Shown here: piece by piece, positions 49,901-54,213 of the stretch
How the letters are laid out: each line of letters opens with the position of its first letter
Numbering within the stretch: position 1 is the first letter of the stretch
DNA from: Lottia gigantea
Taxonomy: Eukaryota; Mollusca; Gastropoda; Lottiidae
Assembly (NCBI RefSeq): GCF_000327385.1
Contig: NW_008708846.1
Coordinates: 217,188-281,187, forward strand
Direction: 5' to 3'
DNA: 64,000 nucleotides
Notes under the pieces: model-generated
What the model saw: only the letters and a program-made list of their open reading frames with translations
Databases searched by the model: none
Told to the model about the DNA's origin: nothing
Position numbers and translations under genes: made by a program

Positions 49901-52861
49901 TGAGCTGTAATGAGCTGTTAACTGTGGTCTCATGTCACATTTTATTTCTAGGCTAGAAGCGAGTGTAAACTGCAGCATATCCAATCATTATGGTTAATTT
50001 TATCATTTGCTAAAGAAAAAATATTAACATTAAGAAAAAAGGTACATATAAGTTATTTGTATTTTTTATTATCCAATTATCTTGTGTTCTGTTATGAAAC
50101 TTTGACTTAAAGGGCATTCCGCTTATTTGTAGGTCACCAAAATCCAGGGAAATGTGTCCCTTAACATATCTGAAAGTTTTAACTGAAAATGCCCAAACTG
50201 TTTTAAAAGTTTACATAACTGCTAATGTTCTTTATGCTTTTTGGAAGCTGTTTGGTAAAAATAAATGCCTGGTTGTAGAGAAATATGTCTCTTACATATA
50301 CTAAAGGTTTCAACTATTGATAAAGCCAAACAACAAAACTAAGTCAAACAATTAGTACTCTTCGTTTTTAATGAAAACTTTTAAAATAAATAAATTAAAA
50401 GTTTGGTCAAGTAGATATAAATAGCATACTTTAGAAATATTTTCAGGTATAATTTACTAGGTTTTTGATAATGAATATAATTGGAATGCCCCTTTAAGTA
50501 TATCTACATATTTACACAATTCGTTTTTTCAAGGAGTTAATAATGAAAACATATTACAAAGTTGATAAATGAAGATTTCCACATTTTCATTTTTATATGC
50601 CCGCATAAAATGGGAGGGGGCGTATATTGGCATCACCCATGTCTGTCGATCCGACTGTCCACAATTGCTCGTAAACACTCTACAAGGCACAACTTGATGT
50701 ATTTTGACGAAAATTAGTGTGCATGTTTGTAATCACCAAAGGATGAACCCTAGTGAAAATCAGAAAAATCAAAAAATATTTAGTATGAGTTATTGCCCTT
50801 GTTCTTTGAAACTCATTCAATTTTTAGTATTTAAACATTCTAGGAGGCACAGTTCTTGATGGAGTTCGACGAAACTTGGTGAAATTGTTTATTATTACCC
50901 TCTGATGAACCTATTGAAAATATAGAAATAAAAAAATATTTGATATGAGTTATTGACCCCGTTCTCGTAAATATTAAAAGGCATGATTCTTTCCTGATTT
51001 TGACAAACCTTAGTAATATTGTTCAGTTTCACCCCAATAAGTTCAAAAGAAGTGTATGACTGAAGGTTGAATATTTCATACTGGTGATTGTTACTGTACT
51101 GCTAAATATTTTTATTTAAAATCAAAGCTGCCAGTTGGCGTATATTACCTTGCCTGGTCAAACCCTATACAGTCGTCAAAATATTTGTTTTAAAAACTAA
51201 TAGAGCTCAACAGCATATTTCCGTATTGCTTTGATCAAAATCAAATCTGATTGACTGGTTGATTGTGGTGATTATACACTGAGCTATAAATAAACTAAAC
51301 TCAGTAAATATAATTTTTTAATGGCAATAACTATTTACAGCACTAATCTGGCTAGCCAGGGCCCGGGATCAAGAAAAAAACTTAGTATTAAATATAAATT
51401 AAAGATTTGGATTTGTGTGTTTTTTCAGATTTAGATTTAATGGTCTAGTTTTACCCAATGAATGACCAAAATCATGAGGGAAGGCCATTAGTATAGATTT
51501 ATATGTTTCATGATCCGTCTTGAGTTCATGTCTTTGCTGAGACAAATCTTAAGACTCAAGTTCTAACTTAAGCTTGGACTTTGGAGTTCTTTTCTTGATC
51601 CCAGGCCCAGGTCCCTAAGCTTGCCATTCTTTCAGACCATGGTGTTATGTGTTCAATCTTTATTTTAGTCGAATTTGATGTACAAAAAAAACACAGAATT
51701 TTAAATCTGACTTTCAGGATTCATTTGTTGATTTTGAGGAAGGATTGAATGTTAAAGTGGAAGACAGTGATAAGACTGTAATAGAAGAGGAATGTAAAAA
51801 ATTATCTATAGAAAAATTGGAAGTTATTTTGCATTTCATTTATGAAAATATCCTTCTTAAAATAGCACAACCCGAAGTGGAATATAGAGAAATGAAGTGA
51901 GTAATATGGATTTTATACACCCACATGAAAATCTTCAATAAAAAGGCAAGCAAGCCATATAATAAAGTTTTTACTGGTCCATTTCTAGTTGATCCTATTA
52001 GTAGGTTACCTTTATAATAGTCCTAAAGTCTAACATGTTTTAAGAGCATGAAATGTCAGTTTGAAGGGTTTCAAGAGAGCTACTGTTTTCATGAATCTTG
52101 TTGCGCTAAATTCAAATACAATGGGCCGTTTTTGCCCTTTTTTCAGTGGTACAGAATCTTAAGAGTAGGGATGTTGAAAAGAATTCATGAAAAGATATAT
52201 TTTATATACGCCCACAAATAGTTTGGAGGTATATTTTAATCACCCTGTCCGTTCACATTTAGCTTGTGCTCACTCTACTGTCTACAATTATTTACAGATT
52301 CTTTTGATTTTTATTTTGTATGTCAATGTCATTATGAAGATGATCCCTATCGATTTTCGTGATGATCTGATAATATTTCCACCGAAATATCGTGTCTGAC
52401 TTAGCATTTTCATTCTTTTAGCTATATTGCTATACTTGTGCTCATTCTTCATTCAACAATTCTTTTGATTTTTATATGCCAACATGTAGTTTATGTGCAG
52501 GAATCAAGACATGCAATAAAAACTAGCCATGATGCAATACAAGTTTGCTTAAAATTCTCTATAGACTAAACATGAACCAAATGTGAATGGACAACAAACA
52601 ATGATTTGTACTTGCAATTAAAGAAGGCTATATTTGATTGATGCATATCTTCAATTATTCTATATTTACAGATTAAAAGAATTACTTTGTGTTGAATTGG
52701 AGAATTGTTCAAACTTTGCTCATAGACCACCTGAATATGATAAAGTAAATGGAGATATATTTTTGACATGGCCAGAAAATGTATTGGGTATTCATGCTAT
52801 ACATGTGTGGAAAACTATTTTACATGTGTTCACTAAAAAAGATGAAGATTATTTTGGATAA
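1879..52861 (+). CDS. RNF213: RNF213/mysterin-like giant AAA+ E3 ubiquitin ligase, 3' half (45 exons)
   Basis: RNF213 is a giant cytosolic protein with a dynein-like AAA+ core followed by a multidomain E3 module. In vertebrates it ubiquitylates proteins and bacterial lipopolysaccharide, coats lipid droplets and restricts intracellular pathogens. I recognised it by colinear similarity to the vertebrate protein, recalled from memory: FGSSFPRDQEYTQ, METGNTVILLNLENLYESL, FPIPLINRLEKH, GYHSDA, CNSF, the RING, FLPTMPEE, CPNGHPY and VWKT in that order. Forty-five exons with AG acceptors and GT donors join in consistent phase and total 6,687 nt, divisible by three, giving about 2,228 residues. That matches the length of the human protein from the same point to its end. 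The stop is TAA at 52859-52861. Upstream exons lie outside the window. The only coding faults are a TAA at 2379-2381 and an uncertain donor of exon 25. RNF213 is known to be multicopy in bivalves, so this may be one paralogue of several. Confidence 0.95.
2662..2856. other. Coding-like fragment of unknown origin in intron 2
   Basis: About 190 bp just after exon 2 is richer in GC than the surrounding intron and open in one + frame (ending TFKTKVRG-like basic stretch then SFVTSVERYKSAVDIVMSL and a TAA at 2854). The opposite strand is also open for 60 codons. It does not belong to RNF213 and I do not recognise the family; it may be the worn end of a mobile element or a gene copy. Confidence 0.25.
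4015..4696 (+). repeat. Palindromic repeat family, two tail type 1 pieces
   Basis: Two core-plus-tail pieces follow each other in intron 4, ending at about 4268 (CCTTGCTTGGCAAGCTATCT) and 4696 (CCTTGCCTGGCAAACTATCT). They fill most of the intron between exons 4 and 5. Confidence 0.75.
4955..5405 (+). repeat. Palindromic repeat family, tail type 3 copy, 5' truncated
   Basis: Starts 8 bp after exon 5 and ends with GGGCGTATATGGCTATGGTC followed by cactatctt, the rarer tail also seen at 22866. Core phrases such as 'gattttgatgaaacttaaaatgga' occur twice. Confidence 0.7.
5621..10482 (+). CDS. RNF213: RNF213-like exons 6-10
   Basis: Exons: 5621-5738, 6141-6329, 6813-6937, 8914-9109, 10110-10482. 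They encode the GYHSDA segment (exon 6), the CSTPEAVLQA and VEQQHTDIFSYV region (exon 7), ITTHSTLLT plus LQSFDTEQQF (exon 8), ILIIQCDSHGG...LVKSAQYCV (exon 9), and WHCLHIDDLRP followed by a low-conservation acidic/serine stretch and AAVGRVKDNNDTLSRPTQRV (exon 10). Each has a direct counterpart in order in vertebrate RNF213. Exon 6 has a tandem NAGNAG acceptor (AG at 5619-5620 and again at 5622-5623), so two products differing by one residue are possible. Introns 8 and 9 contain large tandem repeats. Confidence 0.93.
6963..7650 (+). repeat. Palindromic repeat family, tail type 2, with 104-bp internal tandem
   Basis: The copy opens with tatattgtcatcgcccctgt and the gtccgtccgtcc motif, and ends GTGGGCGTATATTGCTACGC then atttacttgtt. 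Inside, a 104-bp unit is repeated about three times almost without change (starts near 7033, 7137, 7241), which points to recent local expansion. Confidence 0.8.
7815..7918 (+). mobile_element. Possible tRNA-derived SINE remnant
   Basis: CAGTCAGTTAGAGCG resembles a Pol III box A and GGGTCCGATCTC, about 65 bp later, resembles box B. The box B end is duplicated together with the following minisatellite at 8166-8197. The match is imperfect, so the call is tentative. Confidence 0.3.
7884..8845 (+). repeat. Duplicated 21-bp minisatellite block in intron 8
   Basis: A 21-bp unit, tttatgttttatcaaacaaac and close variants, occurs about 5 times at 7915-8030 and about 24 times at 8198-8705. Both arrays have the same left flank (from 7884 and 8166) and the same ~140-bp right flank (8027-8165 and 8705-8845), so the block was duplicated whole and one array then grew. 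Because 21 is a multiple of three, the array is open in several frames on both strands; that is a product of the period, not evidence of a protein. Confidence 0.9.
9596..10080. repeat. Minisatellite in intron 9
   Basis: Units of the form 'gacaaaaagcttctgaattgttct' with period mostly about 24-48 bp fill the 3' half of the intron up to 30 bp before exon 10. Long minus-strand frames seen here (SEQF/GFLSET patterns) are caused by the repeat. Confidence 0.85.
11076..15180 (+). CDS. RNF213: RNF213-like exons 11-13 (E3 module, N-terminal part)
   Basis: Exons: 11076-11235, 11666-12003, 15011-15180. Exon 11 ends in the family's KTGTFR segment (human QEAGTFRHTLWKRV). Exon 12 continues RAIGQYFEEKITPILAGTV, then LWLDILNRN and the VPFSW-equivalent FPFSWLYVDLIE. 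Exon 13 carries GGDIVKHASDIINC and the DMYISYIGDFIQMKYG helix pair. Intron 12 (12004-15010) is about 3 kb and is half minisatellite. Joins are phase 2, 1 and 0. Confidence 0.92.
12004..13107. other. Intron 12, unrecognised unique sequence
   Basis: AT-rich sequence with no exon, no repeat family seen elsewhere in the window and no RNA gene that I can recognise. Confidence 0.5.
13108..14640. repeat. 28-bp minisatellite, about 55 units, GATA-motif rich
   Basis: The unit is 28 bp: gataagatagaaattatctt followed by gtgtgttc, with variants at the GATAAG site (gataggacag, gattggacag) and at aaattatc/aaatcatc. Many stretches show a three-unit higher-order pattern (gatagg, gataag with aaatcatc, gataag). 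Each unit holds one or two GATA-factor core motifs on the + strand and one on the - strand (ttatct), and a short inverted repeat AAGATA...TATCTT. It lies in intron 12. Confidence 0.95.
14709..14918. repeat. Second 28-bp minisatellite, about 7.5 units
   Basis: The unit ggtataattgaatagacatg plus tttgtgag is also 28 bp but unrelated in sequence to the array just upstream. It ends about 90 bp before exon 13. Minus-strand open frames here are repeat artefacts. Confidence 0.9.
15252..16515 (+). repeat. Palindromic repeat family, long tail type 2 copy
   Basis: Begins near TATACTCCCACATGGAAATG and a second head at about 15470, with the ccgtccatccatcc motif. It runs through four to five ~160-bp core units, each with 'ttattgcccttgac', and ends AGTGGGCGTATCTTGCTAGG then caaccacttgtt. 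Confidence 0.8.
16726..20376 (+). CDS. RNF213: RNF213-like exons 14-17 (helical E3 scaffold before the RING)
   Basis: Exons: 16726-16950, 17561-17763, 20000-20105, 20276-20376. The encoded segment is mostly predicted helix: MELLITALNQCEYYAEKM (exon 14), TIDVMALSILLESLEPEKKQ (exon 15, matching human EMTLDAFAAMACTEML), TRIMTIKLFIEHFSSES (exon 16, matching FSTALFVEHVLLGTES) and LHKIECLQKVEKFLKMINSS (exon 17). It belongs to the scaffold that packs around the RING in RNF213. Joins are phase 0, 2, 0 and 2. Confidence 0.92.
17365..17465. mobile_element. Small hAT-like MITE with perfect 18-bp inverted ends
   Basis: AGCAGGGGTTTTCAACCT at 17365-17382 is the exact reverse complement of 17448-17465. This terminal sequence is of the type known from hAT transposons (CAG..GGTTCTCAACCT). 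The inside resembles the head of the palindromic repeat family (tatacacccaca). Confidence 0.65.
17881..18883 (+). repeat. Palindromic repeat family, two copies
   Basis: One copy runs from about 17881 (tttttatacacatcatatgg) to about 18450; another begins at 18477 with TATACGCC and the hairpin cctacattataatgtggttg and ends near 18883 with 'gggctaagcaacgctatctt'. Confidence 0.7.
18900..19921 (+). repeat. Palindromic repeat family, type 1 tail piece then type 2 copy
   Basis: A short type 1 end closes at about 19106 (CCTGGCAAGCTATCTTTT); directly after it a type 2 copy starts (tatattgtcgttgcccctgt) with about four core units and ends GTGGGTGTATCTTGCTAGGC then aacctcttgtt. Confidence 0.75.
20735..20920 (+). 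CDS. RNF213: RNF213-like exon 18: C3HC4 RING finger
   Basis: A single exon carries the complete RING: CSKC, then LPCQHKVCDSC, then CPEC. These are the eight zinc ligands in C3HC4 order (C, C, C, H, C, C, C, C), followed by QKVIPSEFDNQIQRSNDR. Spacing matches the human RING (CSIC...LPCDHVHCLRC...CPYC). In RNF213 the RING is structurally present but is dispensable for much of the ligase activity, which relies on the RZ finger. The exon begins in phase 2 after AG at 20733-20734 and ends at 20920 before GTGAGT. Confidence 0.97.
20921..21783. other. Intron 18, no recognised content
   Basis: I see no exon, known repeat or RNA gene in this stretch between the RING exon and the repeat at 21784. Confidence 0.4.
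21784..22117 (+). repeat. Interspersed repeat, copy 1 of an inverted pair
   Basis: This ~330-bp stretch is the reverse complement of 40498-40765 over most of its length, for example 'gagtaagacacatggtatat' here against 'atataccatgtgtcttactc' there, and 'gctccacctactttcctct' against 'agaggaaagtaggtggagc'. No coding capacity; probably a MITE-like element. Confidence 0.75.
22238..27169 (+). CDS. RNF213: RNF213-like exons 19-22
   Basis: Exons: 22238-22501, 24981-25110, 25542-25822, 27067-27169. Exon 19 holds NCNSFLMALVSKLCF and VFTNVIDPTPVCRLFLLKLL (human MCNSFFVDLVSTICF and VVDKTPVIRSVILKLL). Exon 20 holds VVESYLQKYFEYA and the FCFLVCQCLE helix. Exon 21 holds DRAALYLLDNCEVIG...FGLDITAKYL and ends EPNWMWPK. 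Exon 22 holds YLIKQICRMYGTDIYTTLM and FKWIGFENKE (human YLVRKLSSQRGMEFVQ). Introns 19-22 are filled by interspersed repeats described separately. Confidence 0.92.
22531..22866 (+). repeat. Palindromic repeat family, compact complete tail type 3 copy
   Basis: Has the 5' hairpin TATACGCCCACA...TGTGGACGTATA, the gtccgtcggtccgtccgtc motif, about one and a half core units, and ends GTGGGCGTATATGGCTGTGG then tccactatctttt. At about 335 bp it is the shortest complete copy here. Confidence 0.85.
22951..23265. mobile_element. MITE-like element related to 50105-50499
   Basis: Begins 'ttaaagggatattctg' and shares 'gaaatgtgtcccttaaagta', 'ctgaaagttttaact' and 'taaagccaaacaccaaaact' with the better preserved copy near 50.1 kb. 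The right end is worn. Confidence 0.6.
23451..24444 (+). repeat. Palindromic repeat family, full tail type 1 copy
   Basis: Head TTTTATACGCCCACATGAAA with the matching arm tggggggcgtatatt, then four core units with 'attgccc' at 23647, 23809, 23971 and 24134, a period of 162 bp. It ends GTGGGCATATATTAACTTGC then ctggcaagctat. Around 24255-24290 a short core segment is present in reverse orientation. Confidence 0.85.
26061..26713. mobile_element. hAT-like element with 17-bp inverted ends
   Basis: ATAGGGGTTTTCAACCT at 26061-26077 matches the reverse complement of 26697-26713 at 16 of 17 bases, and it is the same end sequence as the small element at 17365. Between the ends, about 26380-26480, a worn frame reads QDPFAV...DDDDECQTEILIVHKDSST, which resembles the NPF...ELIDLKNDS part of hAT transposases of the ZBED5/SCAND3 type. 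The transposase resemblance is an inference; the inverted ends are plain. Confidence 0.5.
27387..28252 (+). repeat. Palindromic repeat family, tail type 1 copy with internal inversion
   Basis: Starts TTTATACGCCCACATATTGC (hairpin reduced), carries four core units, and ends GTGGGCGTATATTACCTTGC then ctggcaagctatctt. At 28030-28095 a core segment ('gggcaataactcatact') runs in the opposite direction. Confidence 0.85.
28676..33420 (+). CDS. RNF213: RNF213-like exons 23-28
   Basis: Exons: 28676-28786, 28985-29053, 29770-about 29817, 30820-30879, 31894-32085, 33324-33420. They encode DRFIIYGENYLNIRKQL (human MDRYLVYGDEYKALRD), the WEIMFVMALLNKVPTFQSQ helix, MKELCISEETLIFLNN, MFEKLKPFIEKNMKKEKD, ELALTILSSEQG...LLCHWLLALKS and FLPTMPEEDRENLN (human FLPTMPEDLL). 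Exon 26 can only be read in phase 0, so exon 25 must end in phase 0; the only nearby phase-0 GT is the weak site at 29818. Better-looking donors at 29830 and 29851 would break the frame. A palindromic repeat begins about 50 bp further on, so this junction is the least certain in the gene. Confidence 0.85.
29866..30777 (+). repeat. Palindromic repeat family, tail type 1 copy next to exon 25
   Basis: The head TATACGCCCACATGGAAATG and its arm tgtggacgtatatt form a hairpin with 12 or so paired bases. Four to five core units follow, with the variant 'ggcacgatagagactacagt'. The end is GTGGGTGTATGTTACCTTTC then ctggtaagctatctt. It starts about 50 bp after the likely end of exon 25. Confidence 0.85.
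30880..31893. other. Intron 26, no recognised content
   Basis: Apart from a stray 'tatgcccacatata' near 31155 that may be a repeat head, I see nothing I can name. Confidence 0.4.
32601..33130 (+). repeat. Palindromic repeat family, partial copy
   Basis: The gtccgtctgtccgtc motif is followed by three worn core units ('attgcccttgttcttgaaaa'). Neither end is intact. Confidence 0.65.
33641..34573 (+). repeat. Palindromic repeat family, 5' truncated tail type 1 copy
   Basis: Five core units of about 159 bp with 'aacggtttttgagttattgc' precede an AT-rich stretch and the end GTGGGCGTATGTTACCTTGC then ctcgcaagctatctt. It is closely related to the copy at 36438-37207, including the 'gttgtatttgggttattgat' segment. 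Confidence 0.8.
34574..35189. other. Intron 28, no recognised content
   Basis: Unique-looking intron sequence; includes a GC-richer piece at about 34940-35090 that I cannot assign. Confidence 0.4.
35190..35980 (+). repeat. Palindromic repeat family, worn pieces flanking exon 29
   Basis: One piece ends at about 35480 (gtgggcttatgttatattgc then ttggcaagccatctt) and another lies at 35600-35980. The small RZ exon 35539-35573 sits between them. Confidence 0.55.
35539..36289 (+). CDS. RNF213: RNF213-like exons 29-30: RZ zinc finger (catalytic)
   Basis: Exons 35539-35573 and 36192-36289 encode the RZ finger: CPNGHPYVIGD, joined across the intron to CGRPYTKSKCNECAQDIGG. The zinc ligands of the family (Cys and His of CPNGH, and both Cys of CNEC) are all present. 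The Cys that opens exon 30 aligns with human Cys4516, and the His of NGH with human His4509 (numbering from memory). These residues are needed for ubiquitin transfer, including onto lipopolysaccharide. So the catalytic module looks intact. Human has Cys where this protein has Tyr right after NGHP. The intron splits the finger just before the key Cys. Confidence 0.95.
36438..37207 (+). repeat. Palindromic repeat family, tail type 1 copy with assembly gap
   Basis: Head TATACGCCCACATGAGTATG with arm tgtggtcgtatatt, gtccgtccgtccgtc, core units, and end 'gggcgtatgttaccttgcat' then tgcaagctatctt. The N run falls inside it, as expected when an assembler meets tandem core units. Confidence 0.8.
36573..36622. 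other. Assembly gap of 50 N
   Basis: Fifty N bases inside a repeat copy. The true length of missing sequence is unknown; it lies in intron 30 and cuts no exon. Confidence 0.99.
37517..37741 (+). pseudogene. Fragment resembling the start of a GCNT-type glycosyltransferase
   Basis: A 74-codon open frame starts MSKPKMR, has a hydrophobic segment CVLVLAVIISIYF typical of a type II membrane anchor, and then ERVSGSINCKPI, which resembles the 'INC' stem region of core-2/I-branching N-acetylglucosaminyltransferases. Such enzymes act in the Golgi on O-glycans and usually exceed 400 residues, so only the beginning is here. It ends where repeat sequence begins. It lies in intron 30 of the RNF213-like gene, on the same strand, and is probably a dead copy. 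The family call is from memory and tentative. Confidence 0.35.
37741..39118 (+). repeat. Palindromic repeat family, two tail type 1 copies
   Basis: A short piece spans 37741-37925. A longer copy runs from about 38158 (ggtccatccacaattgctcg) through five core units to 39118, ending ATGGGCGTATATTACCTTGC then ctggca, about 35 bp before exon 31. Confidence 0.75.
39155..40999 (+). CDS. RNF213: RNF213-like exons 31-34
   Basis: Exons: 39155-39311, 39537-39711, 39939-40033, 40945-40999. They encode STKKGHILGYADQRS (human RTQTGHVLGNPQ), IVRLLTHMSLYLSS (human LIRLLTHLALLLGA), EEFFLHHIQKDIGVLQHTL...DDIFLLMNIV (human FLQQHILKDLEQLAKML...DETIGVVHLV), NTKDARGRWENRM (human LSTKEMRNNWEKEI) and DLDSQLRKGNEDIISNDS. 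Every join is in phase. Confidence 0.93.
39396..39472 (-). mobile_element. tRNA-derived SINE head
   Basis: On the minus strand the sequence begins GGAGCTGTGGTGGCTCAGTG, a tRNA-like 5' end with box A (39451-39462), and carries GGGTTGAATCC as box B (39410-39420). Spacing between boxes fits a tRNA. It lies about 65 bp upstream of exon 32. No complete acceptor stem or clear anticodon arm was found, so it is a SINE rather than a tRNA gene. Confidence 0.6.
40498..40765 (-). repeat. Interspersed repeat, copy 2 of an inverted pair
   Basis: Reverse-complement partner of 21784-22117, from 'tttgaggaaaacc' to 'agaactgtggtgtatat'. It occupies intron 33. Confidence 0.75.
41014..41574 (+). repeat. Palindromic repeat family, divergent copy
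   Basis: Head TATACGCCAACAAATATATT with arm tgggcgtatatt. The core differs ('tggctcgtgctctacaggca', 'ttctttatggattcttttga'). The end is GTGAGCGTATGTCACCTTGC. Copies near 18477 and 52201 belong to the same branch. Confidence 0.7.
41785..42111 (+). repeat. Tandem array copying the exon 35 splice acceptor
   Basis: About ten units of 32-34 bp, tgctgatgaattatctgctg plus tttataattagg, run straight into exon 35, whose first bases (gtgctgatgaatta) are the eleventh unit. Several units thus contain a full 'attag|gtgctgatgaatta' acceptor plus exon start. Within each unit the exon frame meets TAG at the next acceptor, so only use of the last acceptor (AG at 42110-42111) leaves an open frame. Confidence 0.9.
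42112..45085 (+). CDS. RNF213: RNF213-like exons 35-38
   Basis: Exons: 42112-42314, 42588-42729, 44245-44322, 44890-45085. They encode ADELLAIVYEKD...IIWKYRERITIQHFLRNF (human KIWSCRKRITVEYLQHI), LQVQRFLPSIIKLLHVLMQKF (human LRLVKFLPEILALQRDLVKQF), EVLEYFDNFIQAWEILKEKL, and LPSEYHNAKLDLKSRLAAF...GPGVCSYILVDFLCRKHNEF (human RRGLGLCATALVSYLIRLHNE). The acceptor of exon 35 is the last unit of a tandem array (41785-42111) whose unit also copies the first codons of the exon. Confidence 0.93.
42802..43676 (+). repeat. Palindromic repeat family, full tail type 2 copy
   Basis: Head ATACGCCCACATTATAATGT, a perfect small palindrome, then gtccattcgtccgtcggtctg. Five core units follow. The end is GTGGACGTATCTTGCTAGGG then taccacttgtttt. 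Confidence 0.85.
43677..44244. other. Intron 36 remainder
   Basis: Includes 'ggctgcaacgatgaaccgat' and 'gatgtatcggtccgatta' (43917-44005), an imperfect inverted arrangement that may be the worn end of a DNA transposon. A 70-codon frame just before exon 37 has no recognisable content. Confidence 0.3.
45880..52861 (+). CDS. RNF213: RNF213-like exons 39-45 (C-terminal domain and stop)
   Basis: Exons: 45880-46018, 46820-46912, 47584-47658, 48897-49088, 49952-50041, 51718-51896, 52672-52861. They encode VKDIEPLVLSNCHYSF (human VERDLTPLILSNCQYQV), NQAVDRLFSRKSRILTNGP, IETMLFKADSSNALVF, FVKSLGGEPEMNIHIFMSDT (human FLSTAGGDPNMQLNVYTQDI), LQHIQSLWLILSFAKE (human LKHTIALWQFLSAHKSE), an acidic helix region, and finally FLTWPENVLGIHAIHVWKTI (human ILLASCVSVWKTA). 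The product ends KKDEDYFG. Phases agree throughout. Confidence 0.93.
46019..46819. other. Intron 39, no recognised content
   Basis: A G-rich patch with two 'gggggtacaa..agggggcag'-like motifs (46457 and 46629) stands out, but no gene or repeat family is evident. Confidence 0.35.
47718..48100 (+). repeat. Palindromic repeat family, worn core piece
   Basis: 'ctgtccttccatccac' followed by core phrases ('ggagttattg', 'gatcttgatgacacttggta', 'gttattgcccttgattta'). Ends are missing. Confidence 0.5.
48189..48865. mobile_element. Foldback-like element with a second inverted-repeat element inside
   Basis: Outer arms of about 130 bp are inverted copies: 'aagggattgtaaagaggctt' at 48191 against 'cctcattgcaatccctt' ending 48865, and 'atcgatttgcataattcc' against 'atggtgcaaatcgat'. 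Between them, 48320-48741 has its own ends, gtgtttccactgag and ctcagtggaaacgcgg, and internal inverted aagctagctt motifs. A relative of the outer arm lies at about 598-690. The right end is 31 bp before exon 42. Confidence 0.7.
49395..49632 (+). mobile_element. Tc1/mariner transposase fragment (helix-turn-helix region)
   Basis: The open frame reads ISHIARTFSCSSVTVTNLMQ then YRQTRQMSGRPRMGKTRAIT and PRDDFANLA, which follows the Tc1-type DNA-binding domain (IARTFNCS...T...LM.RYRQTG...DRPRSGRPRVTTPRQD). Only this N-terminal part is present; the DDE catalytic region is absent. It is an old fragment inside intron 42. Confidence 0.75.
50105..50499. mobile_element. MITE with ~16-bp terminal inverted repeats
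   Basis: Begins ACTTAAAGGGCATTCC and ends GGAATGCCCCTTTAAGT, inverted with one extra base. About 395 bp, non-coding. Related pieces occur at 22951-23265, 53372-53600 and, inverted, 54560-54745. Confidence 0.8.
50590..51158 (+). repeat. Palindromic repeat family, tail type 1 copy
   Basis: Head TTTTATATGCCCGCATAAAA with arm gggggcgtatatt, three core units, and end TTGGCGTATATTACCTTGCC. The last bases of the usual tail are missing. Confidence 0.8.
52201..52625 (+). repeat. Palindromic repeat family, divergent copy before the last exon
   Basis: Head ATATACGCCCACAAATAGTT; the core matches the copies at 18477 and 41014 ('tgtatgtcaatgtcattatg', 'atgatctgataatatttcc'). The 3' end is lost about 45 bp before exon 45. 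Confidence 0.65.
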
Positions 52862-53972
52862 AGCCTTTTTTTTATTTCCTTTTATTGAAATTTTTTATAA
52901 TAGTAGAGCTTATTTTGTTGGTTTTTTTTTTTTAATTTTAATGAATCTGTGATAAAGATCATGTTTAAATTTATGAATAATTTATAATATAGATATTTTC
53001 TGTAATGGCCATTGAAAATGTCAATTTAGATTTAGTTAGATGTTTTATAATTACCAACTTTATTTTGCTAGAGTTAACAAAATTTGAAAATATTCGAAAA
53101 AGCAACTGTAGAATGAAGCTTGTTTGCTGTCGTAAAAAAGCTTTGAATATCACGTCTTTATATCTAAAAGACAAGCAATGTTTTGCTACCTTAATTCACC
53201 CATTTGAAATATGTTGAATACACCCTTTCTCTTAAAAATAATTGCTCAACAATTTGTTGAAACTTGATGAAGTTGTCTTTGATCATTCAATGATGAACTT
53301 TTTTACAAATAACAAAAATGTCTTATACAAATTATTGCTCTTAGCTTGTAATCACAAATTGTGTTTCTCCTTTAAGGCAGGTCAGCTTTAAACAACCAGT
53401 ATTTGTGGTTGGGAGAGTGAAATACTTTAAAAATACAAACCATCATCTTACCTTTTTTGAAAGTTTTAACTGAAAATATCCTGTTTTTTTTCTCAAATTT
53501 GTTTTTAAAACAGTTTTTTGGTTGCTAGGTAAAGGTATTGATACTATAAAAAGGGTTTAGATATATTACACAAAATAAAATTGGTTGGCCCTTTAAGTAG
53601 TGTAATAATTATAATTGTTTTTATTTAAATTATATCCAAGTTCAGAAATTAAAAAAAATATTTTTTTAACTTTTGGCCCTTGTTCTTCAAAATTTATACC
53701 AAATTTTTTACTGTATAGAACACTCTTAACGGTATAGTTCTACAAGAAATGTATGAATTAAGGCTAAATATTTCATGTTGGTTATTGCTGCCTTCCTGCC
53801 AAATGTCTAAATTTAAACCTGGCAAGATATGATATATCGTGCATCTGTACTTTGAAATGTTTATTAAGATGTAGATAGCTTCTTTCTTAAAGGAGAACAT
53901 ATTTGTTTACGTGTTGATAAGTCTTGATTCCAACTTCTTATCAAAATCTGATTCTGAATCTCTGAATCAAAA

Positions 53973-54008
53973 TCTGTGGGTTACAAGAGAGATCTTGTAA
54001 CCCACAGA
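53973..54008. repeat. Perfect 16-bp hairpin
   Basis: TCTGTGGGTTACAAGA, a four-base loop (gaga), and the exact reverse complement TCTTGTAACCCACAGA. It is not followed by a T run and may be transcribed only if the RNF213-like mRNA extends to 54.2 kb. Confidence 0.85.
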
Positions 54009-54207
54009 AGTGCCTTATAGCTGCCCTGCAACTGAGATTGTCAACTGGGAGTCTCTTTCGAATGTCCACATAGATAAGATTACTAAAAATCTGTGTGTTT
54101 TATTCAATTCATTATTTAATCAACTGTCAAATCTCTTAGCGTATTATTAATTTGAAAATATAACATTCTTATAATTACATATATATATATATCTTTGTGA
54201 GATATTT

Positions 54208-54213
54208 AATAAA
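54208..54213 (+). terminator. Candidate poly(A) signal AATAAA
   Basis: AATAAA lies about 1.35 kb after the RNF213-like stop and is followed within 40 nt by a T/GT-rich stretch, as expected of an animal cleavage site. A second AATAAA near 53576 sits inside a repeat and is an alternative. Neither can be proved without transcripts. Confidence 0.35.
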
